NCBI GenBank assembly: GCA_964480945.1 | Contig: CAYZRX010000016.1 | Location: forward strand, 1 to 57,429 | DNA length: 57,429 nucleotides | Source of the DNA: VGWB01 sp964480945 | GTDB taxonomy: Bacteria > Bacteroidota > Ignavibacteria > UBA10030 | Reading direction: 5' to 3' | Part shown: in pieces, positions 41,101 to 51,069 of the stretch | Layout of the letters: every line of letters starts with the position of its first letter | Position numbering within the stretch: position 1 is the first letter of the stretch | The notes under the pieces: model-generated | The model's input: the letters and a program-made list of their open reading frames with translations, nothing else | The model's database searches: none | What the model was told of the DNA's origin: nothing | Position numbers and translations under genes: made by a program

Positions 41101-42458
41101 AGAACGGGTTGGAACGCCTGGATGCCCAGACGGTGAAGCGTCGGAGCTCGGTTGAGGAGCACGGGGTGGCCGTCGATGATGTAATCGAGAATATCCCACA
41201 CTTCGGGCCCCTTCTTGTCGACCATTTTCTTAGCGCTCTTGACCGTTTTGACGAGACCACGTTCGATGAGTTTACGGATGATATGCGGCTTGAACAGCTC
41301 CACCGCCATGTCTTTCGGCAGACCGCACTCGTGGAGCCTCAGCTCGGGCCCAACGACGATCACCGAACGGCCGGAATAATCAACACGCTTGCCCAAGAGG
41401 TTCTGGCGGAACCGCCCTTGTTTTCCTTTGAGCATGTCCGACAACGATTTGAGCGCCCGGTTGTTGTCGCTGCGAACGGCGTTCACGCGTCGTGAATTGT
41501 CGAGCAACGAATCGACCGCTTCCTGCAGCATCCGCTTCTCATTGCGCAGGATCACTTCCGGCGCCTTGATCTCGATCAATCTCTTCAGACGATTGTTCCG
41601 GATGATCACCCGGCGGTAGAGATCGTTGAGATCGGAGGTCGCAAACCGGCCCCCCTCCAGAGGCACGAGCGGTCGCAGCTCCGGCGGGATGACGGGGATG
41701 ACGTCGAGCACCATCCACTCGGGCTTGTTGGGGGCGCTCTGGAGGCTCTTACGGAAGGCCTCGATCACTCGCAGTCTCTTCAGAGCCTCCGTCTTCTTCT
41801 GTACCGATGTCTCCGCCTTCACCTCTGTTCGCAGCTCCGCGGCAAGCTCCTCAATATTGACGCGCTTCAGAAGATCCTTGATCGCCTCGCCGCCCATCTT
41901 CGCGATGAACTTTTTCGGATCGCTCTCCTCGAGATCGCTGTTGTTCTCCGGGAGAGAAGCCATGATCTCGAGATACTGGTCCTCCGTAATCAGATCCTGT
42001 TTCTGAAGGCCCGTCGTTCCCGGGTTGATGACAACGTACGATTCGTAGTAGATGATCTTTTCCAGCTCTTTGCTGGACAGCCCCAGGATATACCCAATCT
42101 TGCTCGGCAGGGAGCGGAAATACCAGATGTGGACGACGGGGACGGCGAGAGCGATGTGCCCCATCCGCTCCCGGCGAACGCTCTTCTGAGTCACTTCTAC
42201 TCCGCACCGATCGCAGGTGATCCCTTTGTACCGGATGCGCTTATACTTTCCGCAGTGACACTCCCAGTCCCGGACCGGTCCAAAGATCTTCTCGCAGAAC
42301 AGACCATCCTTTTCCGGTCGGAAGGAACGATAGTTGATCGTCTCCGGCTTCGTGACCTCGCCGTGCGAGCGGGAGAGAATCATATCTGGCGACGCGAGGC
42401 TAATCGTGATCTTTGAAAAGGTCTTTCGTGATGCGGCGTCACTCATTGAGAATGGCAT
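38154..42458 (-). CDS. rpoC: DNA-directed RNA polymerase subunit beta'
   Basis: A 1434-residue catalytic subunit. ATG at 42458 with GGAGGA five bases upstream. Zinc ribbon near the N-terminus ([20 protein letters not shown]), active-site loop NADFDGDQM at about residue 470 chelating catalytic magnesium, trigger-loop/bridge-helix region ([20 protein letters not shown]), second zinc site ([11 protein letters not shown]) and the [20 protein letters not shown] stretch are all present. The C-terminus ends in an acidic then Lys-rich tail ([10 protein letters not shown]). Confidence 0.99.
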   Translation of the reverse strand: [1434 protein letters not shown]

Positions 42459-42545
42459 GGACTTCCTCCATCATACAATTTTCGCACCTCTGCTGCGCAA
42501 AAGGCGCAGGAGAGTTCAACATTCGTCGGTCTCCTCGAGACCAGA

Positions 42546-46322
<3,777 letters not shown>

Positions 46323-46584
46323 GTCAACCGCTCCTTTTGAACAAGATGATGTGTAAACCTTAGGGGCTCTGCTCGATCCGAGGCCTTCCCGGGAGCAGGG
46401 CGAACCCCGAGCATCAGCATTTCAGCAAACCTTGAGATTGCGCTCTAGAGAGAGGTCAAGCCGATGGCTCAATTGCCCATCAGAATGGGAGAACCACCGG
46501 CTTTGACTTTGCGACTTTTTCCTTAGAATGTGTCTTATATTGAAACACCGGCAAAGCACGAAAAGTTCAAGAAATGAGGAACGG
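46323..46584 (-). promoter_or_regulatory. Structured rplL-rpoB spacer
   Basis: A 262-nt non-coding spacer. The clearest element is a stem-loop at 46460-46501: GCCGGTGGTTC pairs with GAGCCATCGGC (two G-T pairs) and encloses CCCAT-TCTG-ATGGG. No T tract follows, so it is not a simple terminator. In E. coli the same spacer holds an attenuator and an RNase III site; a comparable processing or attenuation role is inferred. Confidence 0.45.
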
Positions 46585-46965
46585 CTACTTCAGCTCCACC
46601 TGAGCTCCTGCTTCCTCGAGCTCCTTCTTCAGCTTTTCTGCCTCCTCCTTGTTGAGGCCTTCCTTCACCACCTTGGGAGCGCCATCAACCAGATCCTTTG
46701 CCTCTTTGAGCCCGAGTCCCGTTGCCGCGCGCACGACCTTGATGACGTTGATCTTCTGTGCACCGGCTGCCTTGAGCTCAACGTTGAACTCCGTCTTTTC
46801 TTCCACTGCCGCGGCAGCGCCAGCCGCAGGCATCGGGCCACCGGCAACGATGATCGGGGCAGCCGCGCTCACTCCGAATTTCTCCTCCAGCGCCTTTCTC
46901 AATTCGGTTGCTTCGAGCAGCGTAAGCTTCTCGATCTTCTCAACAATTTCTGCCACTTCTGACAT
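46585..46965 (-). CDS. rplL: Large-subunit ribosomal protein bL12
   Basis: A 126-residue stalk protein present in several copies per ribosome, recruiting translational GTPases. N-terminal dimerisation helices (VAEIVEKIEKLTLLEATELR), an Ala/Pro-rich hinge (about 37-54), and the C-terminal factor-binding domain EKTEFNVELKAAGAQKINVI and GLGLKEAKDLVDGAPKVVKE are standard. It follows rplJ. Confidence 0.99.
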   Translation of the reverse strand: MSEVAEIVEKIEKLTLLEATELRKALEEKFGVSAAAPIIVAGGPMPAAGAAAAVEEKTEFNVELKAAGAQKINVIKVVRAATGLGLKEAKDLVDGAPKVVKEGLNKEEAEKLKKELEEAGAQVELK

Positions 46966-47006
46966 TGCGATTCTCCTTATGAATGATGTTCAAATTCGTG
47001 CCGACA

Positions 47007-47531
47007 TCAGGCCGCTTGCTTTTTCTTTTCGATTGCATCGATCACGCTCACCAGGTCGCGGATCACCGCAGCGATCGCACCGACCACACCTGAGATCGGC
47101 GCCTGGAGACTTCCGACGATTCCCGCCATCAATTCATTCCGGGACGGGAGCCTGGAAAGTTGATCGAGTTGCGAGCCGTCAAAGATCTGCTTTTCAAGAA
47201 CCGCAACTTTGAGGTTGAATTTCCCCGACTTGTCCTTGAATTTCTTGATGATCTTCGCGGGCACAACCGCGTCATCGTAACTGAATGCAATACCTGTCGG
47301 CCCAACGAGTTTATCGTAGATCCGATCGTAGCCGGTCACGCTCTCCAGGGCTTTCTTCGCGAGCGTGTTCTTCACGACTCTGTACTCGATGCCGGCTTTC
47401 CGGAACTCCCGCCGAAGCTCTGTTTCTTCCTCGACGGTCACACCGGTAAAATCGGCAAGGTACATCGCCGTCGCACGCGAAGCCCGGTCAGCGACTTCCG
47501 CCACGATCCGTTCCTTCTCCGAGCGATTCAT
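47007..47531 (-). CDS. rplJ: Large-subunit ribosomal protein uL10
   Basis: A 174-residue stalk base that anchors bL12 dimers through its C-terminal helix. MNRSEKERIVAEVADRASRA, YLADFTGVTVEEETELRREF and EYRVVKNTLAKKALESV identify it. In other bacteria the uL10-bL12 complex represses translation by binding its own leader; a 139-nt structured leader precedes it here. Confidence 0.98.
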   Translation of the reverse strand: MNRSEKERIVAEVADRASRATAMYLADFTGVTVEEETELRREFRKAGIEYRVVKNTLAKKALESVTGYDRIYDKLVGPTGIAFSYDDAVVPAKIIKKFKDKSGKFNLKVAVLEKQIFDGSQLDQLSRLPSRNELMAGIVGSLQAPISGVVGAIAAVIRDLVSVIDAIEKKKQAA

Positions 47532-47670
47532 GTCAAACCTTCCAGATTACTGAGTGACGGTACTGCTTATCAAGTCGAGCATTGCATCGACTTGTGAAGC
47601 CGGGTGAGAAGCCCCCGATCGCCGGGGCACCGGGCTTCGGATGATATGGATGAGTGCGTAAAATCCTTGC
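47532..47670 (-). promoter_or_regulatory. Candidate uL10 autoregulatory leader
   Basis: The 139-nt rplA-rplJ spacer can form at least two hairpins on the minus strand: AAGCCC with a GGGCTT partner (47609-47637, with an inner CCCC/GGGG pairing) and AAGTCGA with TCGACTT (47572-47593). Position, length and folding fit the L10 leader family, but the kink-turn binding motif was not verified. Confidence 0.4.
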
Positions 47671-48366
47671 TTAGTGAGCAGCCATCACGTTTCGATCGAT
47701 GTGGACACCGGGTCCCATCGTCGTGGAGATGGCGATGCTTTTCACGTACGTCCCTTTGGCGGTTGACGGCTTCAGCCTCGCGATCGTGTTCAGGAACGAC
47801 TGGATGTTCTCCACCAGTTTCTGCTGGTCGAAACTTGCTTTCCCGACGGTCGCGTGGACGATCCCGGCCTTGTCGACCCTGAACTCGATCTTGCCGGCTT
47901 TCACTTCTTTCACGGCTTTGCCGACGTCCATCGTCACGGTGCCGCTCTTCGGGTTCGGCATGAGTCCTCGTGGCCCGAGGATTCTTCCCATTTTCCCGAG
48001 GTCGCCCATCACATCGGGCGTTGCGATGATCACATCGATGTCCGCCCACCCTTGTTGAATCTTCTCGAGATAATCCTGGTACCCGACATGGTCGGCGCCT
48101 GCAGCCTTTGCCTCTTCATCCTTCGGCGGCTTCGTAATGACGAGAACGCGGACTTCCTTTCCGATCCCGTGCGGCAATGCTACAGTTCCGCGGATTGCCT
48201 GATCAGCTTTCTTCGGGTCGACGCCAAGGCGCACGGCGATGTCAACGCCCTCGGCAAATTTCGCGGAGGCAGTCTCCTTGACCTTCTGCACCGCTTCTTC
48301 AATCGTATAGCTTTTCTTTTCGACTTTCTTTGCCGCAGCCCTAAACCGTTTGCTTTGTTTTTTCAT
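47671..48366 (-). CDS. rplA: Large-subunit ribosomal protein uL1
   Basis: A 231-residue L1-stalk protein that moves deacylated tRNA from the E-site. FAEGVDIAVRLGVDPKKADQ, GTVALPHGIGKEVRVLVI, MGRILGPRGLMPNPKSGTVT and STTMGPGVHID are diagnostic. It lies 34 nt downstream of rplK; uL1 represses this operon in E. coli. Confidence 0.99.
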   Translation of the reverse strand: MKKQSKRFRAAAKKVEKKSYTIEEAVQKVKETASAKFAEGVDIAVRLGVDPKKADQAIRGTVALPHGIGKEVRVLVITKPPKDEEAKAAGADHVGYQDYLEKIQQGWADIDVIIATPDVMGDLGKMGRILGPRGLMPNPKSGTVTMDVGKAVKEVKAGKIEFRVDKAGIVHATVGKASFDQQKLVENIQSFLNTIARLKPSTAKGTYVKSIAISTTMGPGVHIDRNVMAAH

Positions 48367-48400
48367 ACTTGTGCGCCCACAATGGATTGAACGTGTTATT

Positions 48401-48826
48401 CTATTCTTCGACGGTAATGCCCATGCTGCGAGCCGTTCCCGCGACCATGGTCATCGCTGCTTCCACAGAGGCAGCGTTAAGATCGACCATCTTCATCTCC
48501 GCGATCTCGCGGATCTGAGCCTTCGTGACTTTCCCGACCTTCAGACGGTTCGGCTCGGCTGATCCCTTTTCCAGCTTGATCGCCTTCAGCAGTAGCGTCG
48601 CTGCCGGCGGCGTCTTCGTGATGAACGCAAACGACTTATCGCTGTAGACCGTTATGATCACGGGGATGATGAGTCCCTGCTGATCTTTGGTTCTCGCGTT
48701 GAACTGCTTGCAGAATTCCATAATATTGACCCCCTTTTGTCCGAGGGCCGGACCCACGGGCGGCGCCGGATTTGCCTGTCCGGCCGGAATCTGCAATTTG
48801 ATGAAACCCGTCACTTTTTTTGCCAT
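48401..48826 (-). CDS. rplK: Large-subunit ribosomal protein uL11
   Basis: A 141-residue protein of the GTPase-associated centre. IKLQIPAGQANPAPPVGPAL, GQKGVNIMEFCKQFNART and the C-terminal TMVAGTARSMGITVEE are typical. The PAPPVGPALGQ segment, site of thiopeptide-resistance changes elsewhere, is conserved. Confidence 0.99.
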   Translation of the reverse strand: MAKKVTGFIKLQIPAGQANPAPPVGPALGQKGVNIMEFCKQFNARTKDQQGLIIPVIITVYSDKSFAFITKTPPAATLLLKAIKLEKGSAEPNRLKVGKVTKAQIREIAEMKMVDLNAASVEAAMTMVAGTARSMGITVEE

Positions 48827-48879
48827 ACGATCGACCTCAAGATTCTATTGTAGTGGAAGACAAAGGATCAAAAGCGATT

Positions 48880-49413
48880 CTATTTCTCCAGCTCGACCTG
48901 CAGGAAGTCCAGCTCGACCGGTGTTTTTCGGCCGAAGATGCTGACCATGACCTTCACCTTCATCTTCTCAGGGTGAACATCCTGCACGAATCCGGAGAAG
49001 TTGTTGAATGGGCCCTCGATCACTTTCACAGGGTCGCCGATCCTGAAGGGAATCTCGACGAGCTCGACATCTTCCTTCTCTTCCATCTTCCCAATAAGAC
49101 GGCGCACCTCATCCGGCTGCAGCGGCGCTGGGTTGTTCTTGTCCGGCACAAACCCCAGCACGGACGGGGCCTCCAAGATCAGGTGGATCGTTTCCTTATC
49201 CAGGACAGCTTCCACAAGAACATATCCCGGGAAGAAGTTCTTGACCTTCGCCTTCTTCTTCCCATCCTTCACCTCAATCACTTTTTCCGACGGAATCATG
49301 ACATTCGTGACCCTCTCGGCGAGGTTCAACCGCGCGACCTCAGATTCGAGGAACGCCTTCACTTTCGCTTCGTGACCAGAATAGGTCCGAACCACATACC
49401 AGCGCTTTTCCAA
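48880..49413 (-). CDS. nusG: Transcription termination/antitermination protein NusG
   Basis: A 177-residue factor linking RNA polymerase to Rho or to uS10 on the leading ribosome. TTG start at 49413. The NGN domain (RWYVVRTYSGHEAKVKAFLE, FFPGYVLVEAVLD, VLGFVPDKNNPAPLQPDEVR) and KOW domain (GDPVKVIEGPFNNFSGFVQD) are in normal order and length. secE lies 20 nt upstream and rplK 53 nt downstream. Confidence 0.98.
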   Translation of the reverse strand: MEKRWYVVRTYSGHEAKVKAFLESEVARLNLAERVTNVMIPSEKVIEVKDGKKKAKVKNFFPGYVLVEAVLDKETIHLILEAPSVLGFVPDKNNPAPLQPDEVRRLIGKMEEKEDVELVEIPFRIGDPVKVIEGPFNNFSGFVQDVHPEKMKVKVMVSIFGRKTPVELDFLQVELEK

Positions 49414-49433
49414 ATCTTTTCTCTTCCTCAGGA

Positions 49434-49616
49434 TTACAGGATAGCCTTGAGCGCCGCGGCGAGAATCGAGTCGACACCCCAGGTAAAGACCGCGATAAGC
49501 AAGCAGACGATAATAACGACCTTCGTGGATTCCATCAGCTCGTCACGTGTCGGCCACGTGACTTTCCCCATCTCTTTTGACACATCGTTGAAGAAGTTGA
49601 TGATCTTTTCTTTCAT
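49434..49616 (-). CDS. secE: Protein translocase subunit SecE
   Basis: A 60-residue single-spanning partner of SecY. The amphipathic N-terminus ends in EMGKVTWPTRDELMESTKVV, the conserved SecE motif, followed by one membrane helix (VIIVCLLIAVFTWGVDSILA). Its place just before nusG is conserved across bacteria. Confidence 0.97.
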   Translation of the reverse strand: MKEKIINFFNDVSKEMGKVTWPTRDELMESTKVVIIVCLLIAVFTWGVDSILAAALKAIL

Positions 49617-49677
49617 GGCGATCGCTTACAGGAATTTTCCGACTTCAAGGATAATGTTCATGTGACGAGACGTTCTG

Positions 49678-49750
49678 CACGTGAGGAGGGACTCGAACCC
49701 CCAACCTGCGGTTTTGGAGACCGCTGCTCTACCAATTGAGCTACTCACGT
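49678..49750 (-). tRNA. tRNA-Trp (CCA)
   Basis: 73 nt including the G discriminator. Acceptor ACGTGAG/CTCACGT, D-arm GCTC-GAGC, anticodon stem GCGGT/ACCGC with loop CTCCAAA (anticodon CCA), T-arm with GTTCGAGTC. It sits between rpmG and secE. Confidence 0.97.
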
Positions 49751-49825
49751 AGGGATTTCCTCGTGGCGGGATCGGATGCTCACCGGGCCACCTTCCTCCA
49801 AGGAGAACGCGTCGACCAGAGCTTG

Positions 49826-49975
49826 TTACTTCGTTTCTTTGTGGGGCGTCCGCTTGTTGCACCACGGACAGAACTTCTTGTACTCCACCCTTCCCGACTG
49901 CTTCTTCTTGTTCTTGGTGGTCGAATAGTTACGACGTTTGCACGTTGAGCATTCGAGCGTGATGATGTCTCTCAC
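49826..49975 (-). CDS. rpmG: Large-subunit ribosomal protein bL33 (zinc-binding form)
   Basis: A 49-residue protein from the GTG at 49975: RDIITLECSTCKRRNYSTTK, then EYKKFCPWCNKRTPHKETK. The two C-x-x-C pairs (CSTC, CPWC) are the zinc ribbon of C+ bL33. The gene is flanked by tRNA-Thr and tRNA-Trp, the common rpmG-trpT-secE-nusG order. Confidence 0.97.
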   Translation of the reverse strand: MRDIITLECSTCKRRNYSTTKNKKKQSGRVEYKKFCPWCNKRTPHKETK

Positions 49976-50015
49976 GACGTTTCACTCCAGTTGTTTCAAC
50001 ATTCAGACTGTCTTG

Positions 50016-50088
<73 letters not shown>

Positions 50089-50163
50089 GCTTGCCTTCCA
50101 TTAACGCGCGCCACCGGAATCCCCAGGACATGAGTCGTCAACACCCAATAGTACCTGCTCACA

Positions 50164-50213
50164 CCTTCTTCTTCGCTTCTCACTTCCTTCTTCTTCGCTT
50201 CTCACTTCCTTCG
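50164..50213. repeat. 22-bp tandem repeat between tRNA-Thr and tRNA-Gly
   Basis: Two perfect head-to-tail copies of a 22-bp pyrimidine-rich unit (50164-50185 and 50186-50207, beginning CCTTCTTCTTCG), then the start of a third. It may reflect slippage in a non-coding spacer. Confidence 0.7.
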
Positions 50214-50216
50214 TCG

Positions 50217-50289
50217 AGCGGGAGACGGGACTCGAACCCGCGACCAACAGCTTGGAAGGCTGTGACTCTACCAACTGAGTTACTCCCGC
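50217..50289 (-). tRNA. tRNA-Gly (TCC)
   Basis: 73 nt with discriminator T. Acceptor GCGGGAG/CTCCCGC, anticodon stem ACAGC/GCTGT with loop CTTCCAA (anticodon TCC), T-arm CGCGGGTTCGAGTCCCG. Confidence 0.97.
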
Positions 50290-50298
50290 AATCCATTT

Positions 50299-50317
50299 GT
50301 CAATTGACAATTGACAC
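50299..50317. repeat. Short CAATTGA tandem word repeat
   Basis: GTCAATTGACAATTGACAC in the tRNA-Tyr/tRNA-Gly spacer: overlapping palindromic CAATTG words. It is another member of the short intergenic word repeats in this window. Confidence 0.4.
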
Positions 50318-50318
50318 G

Positions 50319-50401
50319 TGGGCAGGGAAGGATTCGAACCTCCGAAGGCCTGAGCCGTCAGATTTACAGTCTGATGCGTTTAACCACTTCGCTACCTGCC
50401 C
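50319..50401 (-). tRNA. tRNA-Tyr (GTA)
   Basis: 83 nt, class II with a long variable arm. Acceptor GGGCAGG/CCTGCCC, discriminator A, anticodon stem CAGA/TCTG with loop CTGTAAA (anticodon GTA), variable arm around GGCTCAGGCC, T-loop GTTCGAATC. Confidence 0.97.
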
Positions 50402-50492
50402 GTTACCGCGTACCAGCCGACGACTCGAGACACACTCCCGTATATTTCCCGGAGCTGGCGGGCGGATTTTCCGCCATCTCCGACAAAACTCT

Positions 50493-50525
50493 CCGGCGGA
50501 TGAGCCTACGGCTCAGAACCGCCGG
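50493..50525. repeat. Nested GC-rich palindrome between tRNA-Thr(UGU) and tRNA-Tyr
   Basis: CCGGCGG (50493-50499) and CCGCCGG (50519-50525) enclose GAGCC-TAC-GGCTC. A second stem, GGCGGA-CCGCC, lies at 50461-50475. No T tract follows on the minus strand; a processing signal within the tRNA transcript is possible. Confidence 0.45.
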
Positions 50526-50552
50526 CCTGCTGATCATCCCGATGTGATTTTG

Positions 50553-50624
50553 AGCTGAAGGTGGGATTTGAACCCACAACCTGCTGATTACAAATCAGCT
50601 GCTCTACCGTTGAGCTACTTCAGC
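50553..50624 (-). tRNA. tRNA-Thr (TGT)
   Basis: 72 nt with discriminator T. Acceptor GCTGAAG/CTTCAGC, shortened D-loop (GCTCAACGGTAGAGC), anticodon stem GCTGA/TCAGC with loop TTTGTAA (anticodon TGT), T-arm GTGGGTTCAAATCCCAC. Confidence 0.97.
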
Positions 50625-50640
50625 AATCAAACGACGATTG

Positions 50641-50675
50641 CATCGGGACCGCTCTACCAGCTGAGCGACGCCAGC
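50641..50675 (-). pseudogene. tRNA 5' half (truncated tRNA fragment)
   Basis: On the minus strand GCTGGCG (like a 5' acceptor strand) is followed by a complete D-arm GCTCAGCTGGTAGAGC and then breaks off at GGTCCCGATGC; no anticodon arm, T-arm or 3' acceptor follows before the intact tRNA-Thr(TGT) 17 nt further on. It looks like a remnant of a tRNA lost by deletion; its identity cannot be told. Confidence 0.6.
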
Positions 50676-51069
50676 GGTTTCAAAGATGGCATCGCCACGG
50701 CCGCGTTCAGCATTCCACCACAGTACAAAAAAACTCCCTCCCCGCGGATACCCGCCCCTGCATCAACTGACTACGCCTTCACCCGCGGTCCAAGTTTGGT
50801 CACTTCGTGGGGAACCTTGAGCTATACTCAAAACTTAAGCTTTATAATTTAACAAATTTTGCCTAATAGTCAACGTTCCTGGCCCTCAAACCACCAATCT
50901 AATCGTGCGCCAGGCACCGGCCCGCTATGTCTCCAACGCTCTCCTCGTCCTGATCGGAATGTGAAATCTATGGGAAGACAGTTCTAGACGCGGTGCGATA
51001 CGCCCTCAAAACACGACATTGCGCCCCCAAGAAGGCCCCTCTTCTAGGGCATGCGGGCTCGTTCCCCGC
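50676..51069. other. Non-coding spacer upstream of the tRNA/ribosomal supercluster
   Basis: No gene is seen in this 394-nt stretch. An AT-rich island at about 50820-50880 probably holds the promoter of the tRNA-rpmG-secE transcript. Near 51021-51060 are short GC-rich inverted repeats (GCCCC/GGGGC-type and GCGGG/CCCGC) just downstream of the DUF2723 gene that could end that transcript, but no T tract is present. Confidence 0.4.
50841..50873 (-). promoter_or_regulatory. Candidate promoter of the tRNA-rpmG-secE transcript
   Basis: On the minus strand TTGACT (50868-50873) and TATAAA (50841-50846) lie in a marked AT-rich island. The 21-nt spacer between them is longer than usual, so the exact -10 may be a different AT-rich hexamer nearby. 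Confidence 0.4.

Noticed and set aside
50164..50213. CRISPR-like direct repeat
   Set aside because: Two adjacent copies without spacers, low-complexity, and no cas gene; a simple tandem duplication explains it.
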